Source: NAT127 sp034717695
GTDB taxonomy: Bacteria; Pseudomonadota; Gammaproteobacteria; Pseudomonadales; Porticoccaceae
DNA length: 64,000 bases
NCBI GenBank assembly: GCA_034717695.1
Contig: JAYELS010000066.1
Location: 1-64,000 of the forward strand
Direction of reading: 5' to 3'
This document shows, one piece after another, positions 7,443 through 16,306 of the stretch. Both the position numbers and the translations under genes were made by a program. Under the pieces are notes generated by a model. It searched no databases. It saw only the letters and a program-made list of their open reading frames with translations, and was not told where the DNA came from. The stretch's first letter is position 1; each line of letters starts with the position of its first letter.

Positions 7443-10382
7443 ATGCGCCTGCCCACCCTTCTTCCCCTCGTCCTGTTGAATCTGTTGCTGCTCGCCGCCT
7501 GCGCCCCGGAGGGGGACGGCGCCAAGGGGGAGGCGGCATCCCCCGCCGCCACCGCCGAAATCCAGGCGGCGCCTCCCTGGTTCAGCGCCGGGACGGCGGC
7601 GGAGCAGGGCGCCGGCCCGGTGTACCGCAGCCCCAACGACGATCGCCAGTACCGCCACCTGACCCTCGCCAACGGCCTCGACGTGCTGCTGATCTCCGAT
7701 CCGGCCAGCGACAAGGCCGCCGCCTCCCTGAGCGTCAATGTCGGCAGTTTCGACAACCCGCCGGATCGGGAGGGCCTTGCCCATTTCCTCGAACACATGC
7801 TCTTCCTCGGCACCGACAGGTACCCCGAGCCCGACGAATACCAGGCCTTCATCAGCGAGCACGGCGGCGGCCACAACGCCTACACGAGCCTTGAGGAAAC
7901 CAACTATTTCTTCGACGTGGACGCCCCCCACCTGATGGCGGCACTCGATCGCTTCTCGCGGTTTTTCGTTGCGCCGCTGTTCAACCCGGAGTACGTGGAC
8001 CGGGAGCGCCACGCGGTGGAGTCCGAGTACCGCCTGAAGATCCAGGACGACTCCCGCCGGGAGTGGGACGTGTTGCGGGAACTCGCCAACCCCGAGCACC
8101 CCTTCGCCAAGTTCTCGGTGGGCAACCTCGAGACCCTCGCCGACCGGGAGGGCAGGCCGGTGCGGGAGGATCTGCTGGCCTTCTACCAGCGCCACTACTC
8201 CGCCAACCAGATGAACCTGGTGGTGCTCGGCACCGAGGACCTCGATACCCTTGAGCAGGCGGTGAGCGAGCGCTTCGGGGAGGTGCCCAACCGCAATCTG
8301 GCCCCGGTGGAGAGCGCCGCGCCGCTGTTTGCCCGGGAGCTGCCGTTCAGGGTCGCCATCGCCCCGGAGAAGGATCTGCGCCAGCTGAGCATTGGCTTTC
8401 CGCTGCCGACGGTCGCCGCCCTGTGGCCCACCAAGCCGGTGGACTATCTCGGCCATCTGCTCGGCCACGAGGGGGAGGGCACCCTGCTCGCCGAACTCAA
8501 GCGGCTCGGCCTCGCCGAGGCCCTGAGCGCGGGACTCGTCTACGATAGCCGCGCGGGGGCGCTGTTCTCCGTCACCATCGCTCTCACCGAGGAGGGCGTC
8601 CGCCAGGAGGCCGCCGTCACCCGGGCGTTCTTCGCCTGGCTGTCCCTGGTGCGCAACCGGGGCTTCGAACCCTGGCGCTACGGCGAGCTGGCGGATCTGA
8701 GCGAGATCGCCTTCCGCTTTGCCGAGAAGCAGTCCCCGAGCAATTACGTGCGCGCCCTCGGCACCCTGATGCACACCTACCCCGCCGGCGAGGCGGTGCG
8801 CGGGCCTTTCCTGTTCGAGGCCTACGACGAGGGGGTGATTCGCCAGATCGCCGACCGCCTGCGCCCCGACAACGCCTTCGTCACCCTCATGGCCCAGGGG
8901 GTCGAGACCGATACCCGCTCCGCCTACTACCAGGCGCCCTACCGGGTGGAGGACCTCGACGTGGGCGACCTCGACGCCGGCGGTGTCGAGCCGGTCCTGC
9001 CGGGCCTCGCCCTGGCCCTGCCCGCCCCCAATATCTATATCCCCGAGCAGTTGACGGTGCTGCGCGCCGACAATCCCCAGGCGCTCCCCGAGCGGGTCAG
9101 CGCCGAGGGGGGCAGGGTGGATCTGTGGCACTACCCGGATAGCCAGTTCAACACCCCCCGGGCGCTGTTCGAGGCACGCATCGCCATCCCCGACCTCGAC
9201 GATCGCCGCCGCGAGACCCTGCTCGACCTCTACCGCGCCCTGGTGGTGGATCAGCTGTCGTCCCGCACCTATCCGGCGTCCCAGGCGGGCCTTGGCTTCG
9301 ACCTGTCCCGCTGGGACAACGGCCTCAGCCTGTCGGTGCAGGGCTACAGCGAGAAGCAGGCGCTGCTGGTCAAGGACATCGTCGCGGTGATGGCGGCCCC
9401 GGAGTGGGACTCGGCGCGCTTCGAGCGGGTCAAGAGCCAGTTGCTGCGCCAGTGGCGCAACACCACCAAGGACTGGCCCATCAGCCAGGTGTTCAGCCGC
9501 GTCGGCCCCCTGTTACGGGATACCTGGCTGCCCCTCGAAAAGGCCGAGACCCTGGAAGGCCTCGCTCTCGCCGATGTCCAGGCCTTTGCCGCCGAGCTTT
9601 TCCCCCGGGGCCACGCCCGTTTCTATGCCGGCGGCAACCTCGACCGGGCGCAGGCCCTGGCCATGGCCGCCTCGGTCACCGACAAGCTGCGCCTTAAGAC
9701 CCCCGGGGAGGGCGCCATCCCGGTGGAGTACCGGGTCCACAACCTGGCCCACCGGGATCCGCTGCCGGCGTTCGATGTCCACGTCGACCACAGCGACAGC
9801 GTCGCGGTGCTGTTCCTCCAGGGCCGCGAGGACACCCTGGCGGAGCGGGCGCTGTTCGCCCTGCTGCAGAAGCTCACCGAGGCGCCGTTCTACTCGGAGC
9901 TGCGCACCGAGCGACAGCTCGGCTACGTGGTGGGCAGTAGCATCTCCCCTATGCACCGGGTGCCGGGGGCGATGTTCTATGTCCAGTCCCCGAGCCGGGA
10001 CAGCGCCGCCCTCAGGGATGAAATCGATGGCTTCCTGGCCCGCCACGAGGCGCGGATGGCGGCCCTCACCGACGCCGACCTGGAACGGATCCGCGCCGCG
10101 GTCCTGGCGGACATCGAGGAAAAGCCCAAGAACCTGATGGAACTCGGCGCTCGCCACCTCGAAGCCCTGCACCTGGGTTACAATGCCTTCGATTTTCGCC
10201 AGCGGCTGGCGGAGGCCATCCGCGGGGTGAGTCTCGACCAACTGCGGGACGCCTACCGGCGCATCCTGCTGGAGGGCCGCGAGGGCCTGTGGTTGCTGTC
10301 CTCCCGGGACCCGGGCCGCCAGGCCCTCGACCGCGCTCCCCGGGATGCCGCAGCCGAAGGCGAATTCGTGTATCCCCAGTAA
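7443..10382 (+). CDS. ptrA: Pitrilysin-type M16 metallopeptidase, lipoprotein
   Basis: Large single-chain insulinase-family peptidase, 979 aa from ATG 7443 (E. coli pitrilysin is 962 aa). The inverted zinc motif HFLEH is at residues 114-118 and the third ligand is E193 in the AVESEYRLK segment. The C-terminal half carries the inactive M16 repeats with the typical 'ERQLGYVVGS' segment. Unlike E. coli PtrA it starts with a lipoprotein signal: a hydrophobic run ending in L-A-A-C at about residue 20, which suggests anchoring to a membrane. It should degrade small peptides in the periplasm. The upstream in-frame extension to 7245 lacks protein character. Confidence 0.9.
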   Translation: MRLPTLLPLVLLNLLLLAACAPEGDGAKGEAASPAATAEIQAAPPWFSAGTAAEQGAGPVYRSPNDDRQYRHLTLANGLDVLLISDPASDKAAASLSVNVGSFDNPPDREGLAHFLEHMLFLGTDRYPEPDEYQAFISEHGGGHNAYTSLEETNYFFDVDAPHLMAALDRFSRFFVAPLFNPEYVDRERHAVESEYRLKIQDDSRREWDVLRELANPEHPFAKFSVGNLETLADREGRPVREDLLAFYQRHYSANQMNLVVLGTEDLDTLEQAVSERFGEVPNRNLAPVESAAPLFARELPFRVAIAPEKDLRQLSIGFPLPTVAALWPTKPVDYLGHLLGHEGEGTLLAELKRLGLAEALSAGLVYDSRAGALFSVTIALTEEGVRQEAAVTRAFFAWLSLVRNRGFEPWRYGELADLSEIAFRFAEKQSPSNYVRALGTLMHTYPAGEAVRGPFLFEAYDEGVIRQIADRLRPDNAFVTLMAQGVETDTRSAYYQAPYRVEDLDVGDLDAGGVEPVLPGLALALPAPNIYIPEQLTVLRADNPQALPERVSAEGGRVDLWHYPDSQFNTPRALFEARIAIPDLDDRRRETLLDLYRALVVDQLSSRTYPASQAGLGFDLSRWDNGLSLSVQGYSEKQALLVKDIVAVMAAPEWDSARFERVKSQLLRQWRNTTKDWPISQVFSRVGPLLRDTWLPLEKAETLEGLALADVQAFAAELFPRGHARFYAGGNLDRAQALAMAASVTDKLRLKTPGEGAIPVEYRVHNLAHRDPLPAFDVHVDHSDSVAVLFLQGREDTLAERALFALLQKLTEAPFYSELRTERQLGYVVGSSISPMHRVPGAMFYVQSPSRDSAALRDEIDGFLARHEARMAALTDADLERIRAAVLADIEEKPKNLMELGARHLEALHLGYNAFDFRQRLAEAIRGVSLDQLRDAYRRILLEGREGLWLLSSRDPGRQALDRAPRDAAAEGEFVYPQ

Positions 10383-10556
10383 GGCGCGCCAACGTCCGGC
10401 GCGCAAGCCACGGCGGTTCCGCCGGAGCCACCCGACAGCCGGGGTCGCCAACGACGGCGGCCCCGGCACCGATCCCCGCCCCTCCATCCCCGCGCACCTG
10501 GCGACGATGGCGCTTGGGCGATGGTTCGGGCTGCCGGCGACATCGTGCCCAACGGC

Positions 10557-10615
10557 AAAACTTTGTAGAATCCGCCGGCGTTTCACCAAATCTTGCGGGG
10601 AAAACTCTGTAGAAT
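10557..10615 (+). promoter_or_regulatory. Direct repeat in the aceE leader
   Basis: Two copies of a 15-mer AAAACTnTGTAGAAT lie at 10557-10571 and 10601-10615, 44 bp apart and just upstream of aceE. They differ at one base. Each ends in TAGAAT, which could act as a -10 element, but no good -35 box sits 16-18 bp upstream of either. They may be operator half-sites or a local duplication. No PdhR-type operator was recognised. Confidence 0.35.
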
Positions 10616-10650
10616 GAACCCCATACCGAGCAGTGAGGATGAGAGAGAGC

Positions 10651-13308
10651 ATGCACCAGGATATTGATCCGATGGAAACCCGGGAGTGGCTCCAGGCACT
10701 GGAGTCCGTCATCAAGTTTCAGGGCGAGGAGCGGGCCGGTTACCTGGTCAAGCAACTCCTCGACAAGGCCGCCGCCTCCGGCATCCCCACCCCCGACGCC
10801 ATCACCACCCCCTTCCGCAACACCATCCCCACCCATCAGGAAAAACGCATGCCCGGCGATCTCTTCATGGAGCGCCGCATCCGCTCCCTGGTGCGCTGGA
10901 ATGCCCTGGCCATGGTGATGCGCGCCAACAAGAACAACGAGGGGCTGGGCGGTCACATCTCCACCTTCTCCTCCGCCGCGACCCTCTACGATGTGGGCTT
11001 CAACTATTTCTTCCGGGGCCGCAACGGCGATAACCTGGGGGATCTCATCTACTTCCAGGGCCACAGTTCCCCCGGGATCTACGCCCGCTCCTTCCTCGAG
11101 GGCCGCTTCGACGAGGAGCAGCTCGACAATTTCCGCCGCGAGGTGGACGGCAAGGGGCTGTCCTCCTACCCGCACCCCTGGCTGATGCCGGATTACTGGC
11201 AGTTCCCCACCGTGTCCATGGGCCTTGGCCCCATCCAGGCCATCTACCAGGCCCACGTGATGCGCTATCTGTCGGCCCGCGGACTGGTGCCCCGGGGAGA
11301 CCGCAAGGTGTGGGCCTTCCTCGGCGACGGTGAGTGCGACGAGCCGGAAAGCCTCGGCGCCATCTCCCTCGCCGGCCGCGAGGGCCTCGAGAATCTGGTG
11401 TTCGTGGTCAACTGCAACCTGCAACGCCTCGACGGCCCGGTGCGGGGCAACGGCAAGATCATCCAGGAACTGGAGGGCGTGTTCCGCGGCGCCGGCTGGA
11501 ACGTCATCAAGGTGGTTTGGGGCCGGCTCTGGGACCCGCTCCTCGAGAGGGACAAGCAGGGCCTGCTGCAGAAGGTGATGAACGAGGTCTGCGACGGCGA
11601 GCTGCAGAACTGCAAGAACAACGGCGGGGCCTACACCCGCAAGAACTTCTTCGGCCGGTATCCCGAGCTGGAGGAGATGGTCAAGGACATGACCGACCAG
11701 GAAATCCAGTACCTCAACCGCGGCGGCCACGACCCCTACAAGGTCTACGCCGCCTACGCCCAGGCCATGGAGAGCAGCGGCAAGCCCACGGTGATCCTCG
11801 CCATGACGGTGAAGGGTTACGGCATGGGCGCCGCCGGCGAAGCCGCCAACGACACCCACTCGGTGAAGAAGCTCGACCTCGAGAGCCTCAAGAACTTTCG
11901 CGACCGCTTCGGCATCCCCATCCCCGACGACCAGCTGGAGAAGGTGCCCTACTACCGCCCGCCGGCGGACAGCCCGGAAATCACCTACATGAAGCGCCGC
12001 CGCGAGGCCCTGGGTGGCCCGGTGCCATCCCGCCAGGCGGATTTCGCCGCCCTCAAGGTGCCGGATCTCTCCGCCTTCCAGAAGCAGCTGGAAAGCAGCG
12101 GCGAGCGGGAAATCTCCACCACCATGGCCTTCGTGCGCATCATCACCGCCCTGGTGAAGGACAAGGAGATCGGCGCCCGGGTGGTGCCCATCGTCCCCGA
12201 CGAGGCGCGCACCTTTGGCATGGAGGGCATGTTCCGCCAGCTGGGGATCTACTCCTCCCAGGGCCAGAAGTACACGCCCCACGATTCCGACCAGATCATG
12301 TACTACAAGGAGGACAAGAAAGGCCAGATCCTCGAGGAGGGCATCAACGAGAGCGGCGCCATGTCGGCGTGGATCGCCCTGGCCACCGCCTACAGCAACT
12401 ACGATTGCCCGATGATCCCCTTCTACATCTACTACTCGATGTTCGGCTTCCAGCGCATCGGCGACCTGGCCTGGGCCGCCGGGGACAGCCAGGCCCGGGG
12501 CTTTTTGATCGGCGCCACCGCCGGGCGCACCACCCTGAACGGCGAGGGCCTCCAGCACCAGGACGGCCACAGCCACCTGCTGGCGAGCACCATCCCCAAC
12601 TGCCGCTCCTACGATCCCACCTTCGGCTACGAGCTGGCGGTGATCATCCAGGATGGCCTTAAGCGCATGTACGGGGACAAGGAAAACTGCTACTACTACA
12701 TCACCACCATGAACGAGAACTACGTCCAGCCGGCCATGCCGGAAGGCGTGGAAGAGGGCATCATCAAGGGCATCTACCGCCTGCGCCAGGGGGCCAAGTC
12801 CGCCAAGGGCAAGCCCCGGGTGCAATTGATGGGGGCCGGCACCATCCTCAACGAGGTGATCGCCGCCGCCGACATGCTCAAGGAGCTGTACAAGGTGGAA
12901 TCCGATATATGGAGCGTCACCAGCGTCAACGAACTGGCCCGGGACGGCCAGGCGGCGCTGCGCTGGAACCGCCTGCACCCGGACGCCAAGGAGCAGGTGC
13001 CCTACATCACCAGCACCCTGTCCGGCCAGGATGGCCCCTTCGTGATCGCCACCGATTACATGAAGAGCTACAGCGAGCAGCTGCGCCCCTTCATTCCCGG
13101 CGACTACCACGTGCTCGGCACCGACGGCTACGGCCGCAGTGACACCCGCGCCAAGCTGCGGGACTTCTTCGAGGTGGACCGCCGCTACATCGTCGTCACC
13201 GCCCTCCACGGCCTCGCCCGGCAGGGCAAGATCGACAAGGCCGTGGTGAAGAAGGCCATCGTCGATCTGGGCATCGATGCCGACAAATCCAACCCGCTTT
13301 TCGTGTAA
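10651..13308 (+). CDS. aceE: Pyruvate dehydrogenase E1 component, homodimeric type
   Basis: Thiamine-diphosphate-dependent E1 of the pyruvate dehydrogenase complex, decarboxylating pyruvate and acetylating the lipoyl group of E2. From ATG 10651 it is 885 aa, against 887 for E. coli AceE. This start has a GAGAGAG Shine-Dalgarno sequence directly upstream, while GTG 10633 and ATG 10639 are less likely. The ThDP/Mg site is the GDGECDEPES block followed by NCNLQRLDG. The gene is followed after 10 bp by aceF. The E3 gene is not adjacent. This is the homodimeric E1 type found in Gammaproteobacteria, not the alpha/beta type. Confidence 0.97.
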   Translation: MHQDIDPMETREWLQALESVIKFQGEERAGYLVKQLLDKAAASGIPTPDAITTPFRNTIPTHQEKRMPGDLFMERRIRSLVRWNALAMVMRANKNNEGLGGHISTFSSAATLYDVGFNYFFRGRNGDNLGDLIYFQGHSSPGIYARSFLEGRFDEEQLDNFRREVDGKGLSSYPHPWLMPDYWQFPTVSMGLGPIQAIYQAHVMRYLSARGLVPRGDRKVWAFLGDGECDEPESLGAISLAGREGLENLVFVVNCNLQRLDGPVRGNGKIIQELEGVFRGAGWNVIKVVWGRLWDPLLERDKQGLLQKVMNEVCDGELQNCKNNGGAYTRKNFFGRYPELEEMVKDMTDQEIQYLNRGGHDPYKVYAAYAQAMESSGKPTVILAMTVKGYGMGAAGEAANDTHSVKKLDLESLKNFRDRFGIPIPDDQLEKVPYYRPPADSPEITYMKRRREALGGPVPSRQADFAALKVPDLSAFQKQLESSGEREISTTMAFVRIITALVKDKEIGARVVPIVPDEARTFGMEGMFRQLGIYSSQGQKYTPHDSDQIMYYKEDKKGQILEEGINESGAMSAWIALATAYSNYDCPMIPFYIYYSMFGFQRIGDLAWAAGDSQARGFLIGATAGRTTLNGEGLQHQDGHSHLLASTIPNCRSYDPTFGYELAVIIQDGLKRMYGDKENCYYYITTMNENYVQPAMPEGVEEGIIKGIYRLRQGAKSAKGKPRVQLMGAGTILNEVIAAADMLKELYKVESDIWSVTSVNELARDGQAALRWNRLHPDAKEQVPYITSTLSGQDGPFVIATDYMKSYSEQLRPFIPGDYHVLGTDGYGRSDTRAKLRDFFEVDRRYIVVTALHGLARQGKIDKAVVKKAIVDLGIDADKSNPLFV

Positions 13309-13318
13309 GGGGCACTCC

Positions 13319-15013
13319 ATGGCGATTGAAACCATCAAAGTACCGGACCTGGGTGGCGCCGGCGAAGTCGATGTGATCGAGATCAGCGTCAAGCCCGGCG
13401 ACGAGATCGGCGAGGAGGACACCCTCCTGGTGCTCGAATCCGACAAGGCCTCCATGGACGTGCCGTCCCCCAGGGCCGGCGTGGTGAAGAAGGTGCTGGT
13501 GAAGGTGGGGGACAAGGTGGCCCAGGGCAGCGCCATCGTCGAGGTGGAAGTGGCAGGCGCCGGCGCCGCGCCGGAATCCGGGGGCGAGCCCGAACCTGAA
13601 GCCGCACCCGAACCCGAACCCGAACCCGCAGGCGAGACCAAACCAGCCGGAGGCAAGCCGGCGCAAGCCCCATCCGTCGCTCCGACATCAGCGGCCCCCT
13701 CCGCCGGCAAACAGACCGTCAAGCTGCCGGACCTCGGCACCGGCGACGCGGTGGATGTCATCGAGATCACCGTGGCGGTGGGGGACGAGGTCGCCGAGGG
13801 GGACACCCTGATGACCCTCGAAGGTGACAAGGCCACCATGGACGTGCCGAGCCCCTTCAGCGGCAAGATCACCGCCCTGCTGGTGAAGGAGGGAGCCAAG
13901 GTCAAGTCCGGCGATGGGGTGGCGGAGATGGCCGCCGAGGCCCCCGCCCCTGAAGCGGAGCCGGATCCCCAGCCCGCGCCGGCGAAGGCCGCCGCGCCCG
14001 ATCCCCGGCCCGCCCCGGCGCCCGAGGCTCCGGCACCCGTGCCAGCCAGGGCAGCGGAGCCCGGCAAGCTGAGGGAGGAGGAAGCGCCGGCGGCGGCGGT
14101 CTATGCCGGCCCCATGGTGCGCCAGTTCGCCCGGGAGCTCGGCGTCGACCTGCGCAACGTCAAGGGCAGCGGCGACAAGGGCCGCGTCACCCGGGAGGAC
14201 GTGCAGGGCTACGTCAAGCTGGCCCTCACTACCCTGGAATCCGGCGCGCCGGCGGGGGCTGCCACCGCCCCGGGGGCGGGCATCCCCGCCGTGCCCGACG
14301 TGGATTACAGCCAGTTCGGCGAGGTGGAGGACATTCCCCTCACCCGCATCGGCAAACTCACCGCCGCCAATATGACCCGCACCTGGCTCAACGTCCCGGC
14401 GGTCACCCAGTTCGACGACGCCGATATCACCGACCTGGAGGAATTCCGCAAGGGCCTCAAGGTGGAGTCCGAGAAACGCGGCGTCAAGCTCACCCCGGTG
14501 GTGTTCCTGCTGCTGGCCTGCGCCCGGGCCCTCAGGGCCCACCCGGTGATCAACCGCTCCTGGCACGGCAGTGGCGAGAAACTCATCCAGAAGCACTTCA
14601 TCCACATCGGCATGGCGGTGGACACCCCCCGGGGCCTTCTGGTGCCGGTGCTCCGGGACGTGGACAAGAAGGGGCTCTGGGAGCTGGCGGAGGAGTCCGC
14701 CGCCCTCGCCCAGAAGGCCCGGGACGGCAAGCTCTCCGCCAACGACATGCAGGGCGGCGGCTTCACCATCTCCAGCCTCGGCGCCATCGGCGGGCGGGGG
14801 TTCACCCCCATCGTCAACAGCCCCGAGGCGGCGATTCTCGGCGTCTCCAAGGCGTCCATCCAGCCGGTGTGGAACGGCAAGGAGTTCGTGCCCCGCCAGC
14901 TGCTGCCCTTGAGCCTCAGCTACGACCACCGTCTGATCAACGGCGCCGATGCCGGCAAGTTCATGACGGATCTGGTGGCGATGATCGGCGATATCCGCCG
15001 CTTGCTGCTCTGA
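13319..15013 (+). CDS. aceF: Dihydrolipoyl acetyltransferase (PDH E2)
   Basis: Core E2 subunit, 564 aa. Two N-terminal lipoyl domains carry lysines K43 and K171 in 'SDKASMD' and 'GDKATMD', and a third lipoyl domain is absent. Long Ala/Pro/Glu-rich linkers follow each domain. Next come a peripheral subunit-binding domain (about residues 260-300, 'VRQFARELGVDL') and the C-terminal catalytic domain. The catalytic motif is H537-R-L-I-N541-G. The Asn where many E2s have Asp is also found in Azotobacter vinelandii E2p and does not imply loss of function. It begins 10 bp after aceE, and a strong hairpin terminator lies 23 bp after the stop, so the operon here is aceEF without lpd. Confidence 0.97.
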   Translation: MAIETIKVPDLGGAGEVDVIEISVKPGDEIGEEDTLLVLESDKASMDVPSPRAGVVKKVLVKVGDKVAQGSAIVEVEVAGAGAAPESGGEPEPEAAPEPEPEPAGETKPAGGKPAQAPSVAPTSAAPSAGKQTVKLPDLGTGDAVDVIEITVAVGDEVAEGDTLMTLEGDKATMDVPSPFSGKITALLVKEGAKVKSGDGVAEMAAEAPAPEAEPDPQPAPAKAAAPDPRPAPAPEAPAPVPARAAEPGKLREEEAPAAAVYAGPMVRQFARELGVDLRNVKGSGDKGRVTREDVQGYVKLALTTLESGAPAGAATAPGAGIPAVPDVDYSQFGEVEDIPLTRIGKLTAANMTRTWLNVPAVTQFDDADITDLEEFRKGLKVESEKRGVKLTPVVFLLLACARALRAHPVINRSWHGSGEKLIQKHFIHIGMAVDTPRGLLVPVLRDVDKKGLWELAEESAALAQKARDGKLSANDMQGGGFTISSLGAIGGRGFTPIVNSPEAAILGVSKASIQPVWNGKEFVPRQLLPLSLSYDHRLINGADAGKFMTDLVAMIGDIRRLLL

Positions 15014-15036
15014 ACGGCGCGCCCCTGGCGACCCCG

Positions 15037-15072
15037 CGAAAACCCCCGGCCCAGGCCGGGGGTTTTCGTTTT
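15037..15072 (+). terminator. Rho-independent terminator after aceF
   Basis: A perfect 13-bp inverted repeat pairs 15037-15049 (CGAAAACCCCCGG) with 15056-15068 across a 6-nt loop, followed by a short T run. The A-rich left and T-rich right flanks make it likely to work in both directions, also serving the convergent MDR reductase gene. Confidence 0.85.
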
Positions 15073-15092
15073 CGCTGCCGGTACCGCGTCGC

Positions 15093-16034
15093 TCAGATCA
15101 TCCTGAGCACCAGCTTGCCCCGCACCTGGCCGGTTTTGCTGAGCGCCATGGCCCGTTGTGCCTCGGCGAGGGGCAGCACCTCGCTGATGACCGGCCGCAC
15201 CTGGCCGCCGGCCAGCAGGGGGCTGATTTCCGCCAGGCGCTGGGGGTAAAAGCCGCCGTGCACCACAAGGGCGCGGATATCGTCCCGCAGGGGCGGGCTG
15301 CCCCACTGTTCCCCCACCAGGGAGGCCAGCACCCCGCCGGGGCGCAGGGCGCGAACCGCCTGCAACTGGGTGTCGCCCCCCACCGCCTCCAGCACCACGT
15401 CGAGGGGCGGCAGCCCCGCAAGCCCCCCTGCGCGGTAATCGACGAACTCGTCGGCGCCGAGGCCCAGGAGGAAATCCCGGTTATGGGCGGAACCGGTGGC
15501 GATCACCCGGGCCCCGACCCATTTGGCGAACTGCACGGCGAAGGTGCCGACGCCGCCCGCGGCGGCGGTGATCAAGACCGTCTGGCCGGCGTGCAGCCCG
15601 GCGCTGCCCTCCCCGAACAACCCTGTCCAGGCGGCGAGGGCCGCCACTGGCACGGCGGCGGCCTCGACGAAATCCAGGTTCGCGGGCTTTGCCACCAGTC
15701 TGTCCTCGGTGCACAGCATGTATTCGGCGAAGGCGCCGTCGAGACGAAAATCCACGTGTCCGTAGACCGCCTCCCCCAGGGCGAAATGCCGGGCGCCGCT
15801 GCCGAGGGCATCGACCACGCCGGCGACTTCAAAGCCCGGTATCGTCGGCAGGGTGCGGTTCAGGAACTCCTGGTTGATCCCCTGGGTGAGCTGCCAGTCC
15901 ACCGGATTGACCCCGGCGGCATGGATCCGCACCCGCACCTCCCCGGGGCCGGGGGAGGGCAGGGGGATATCCTCGTGGCGCACCCCGTCGATGCCGCTGA
16001 AATCGTGGATGCGGATCGCCTTTATCGTTGTCAT
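15093..16034 (-). CDS. NADP-dependent MDR-family oxidoreductase (quinone reductase-like)
   Basis: Zinc-free medium-chain dehydrogenase/reductase, 313 aa from ATG at 16034. The N-terminal GroES-like domain includes the 'GVNPVDW' segment common to quinone oxidoreductases, and the Rossmann domain has the 'AAAGGVGTFAVQFAKW' nucleotide-binding loop. The cysteine cluster of zinc-binding alcohol dehydrogenases is absent. It should reduce quinones or alpha,beta-unsaturated carbonyls with NADPH. It is convergent with aceEF and divergent from the thiolase gene, with a 272-bp spacer between the two starts. Confidence 0.88.
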   Translation of the reverse strand: MTTIKAIRIHDFSGIDGVRHEDIPLPSPGPGEVRVRIHAAGVNPVDWQLTQGINQEFLNRTLPTIPGFEVAGVVDALGSGARHFALGEAVYGHVDFRLDGAFAEYMLCTEDRLVAKPANLDFVEAAAVPVAALAAWTGLFGEGSAGLHAGQTVLITAAAGGVGTFAVQFAKWVGARVIATGSAHNRDFLLGLGADEFVDYRAGGLAGLPPLDVVLEAVGGDTQLQAVRALRPGGVLASLVGEQWGSPPLRDDIRALVVHGGFYPQRLAEISPLLAGGQVRPVISEVLPLAEAQRAMALSKTGQVRGKLVLRMI

Positions 16035-16306
16035 GGGTCGCTCCCGGCTTGGTCCCTGAGCGGGCAAGATATAGAGCCCCGTGCGACGGGGCAATCCCGC
16101 GCCCTGGGATTGCGCCGGGCCGGGTTGCCGTGCCGGCACCGCTGCCCCGCTGGCGAATCCCGCTCCTTCGTGGGGACAGGGATGCCATCGTCGGGGCCGG
16201 GGACGCGGTCGCCGCCCTTGGTCCCCGCCCCCCCCTTTGTGCTTTAATTCACCCCCCGGCTGGTGCCCGCACCGCTCCCCATCACCCGTCAACCGAGGTA
16301 ATCACC

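Noticed and set aside
7090..7539. N-terminal extension of BepA upstream of 7089
   Set aside because: The frame is open but encodes Arg/Pro/Gly-rich sequence with no motif and would bury the signal peptide.
10066..14067. A very long antisense frame (over 1300 codons) opposite aceE and aceF
   Set aside because: Stop codons are rare at this GC content. The sense strand encodes complete, well-known proteins, and the antisense product is low-complexity Gly/Ala/Val/His without motifs. The same applies to long frames opposite the RND permease (51025-54222), the kinases (56781-62088) and the M16 peptidase.
14900..15013. AceF catalytic motif with Asn541 in place of Asp as a sign of inactivation
   Set aside because: The same His/Asn arrangement is known in Azotobacter vinelandii E2p, and the rest of the enzyme and operon is intact.
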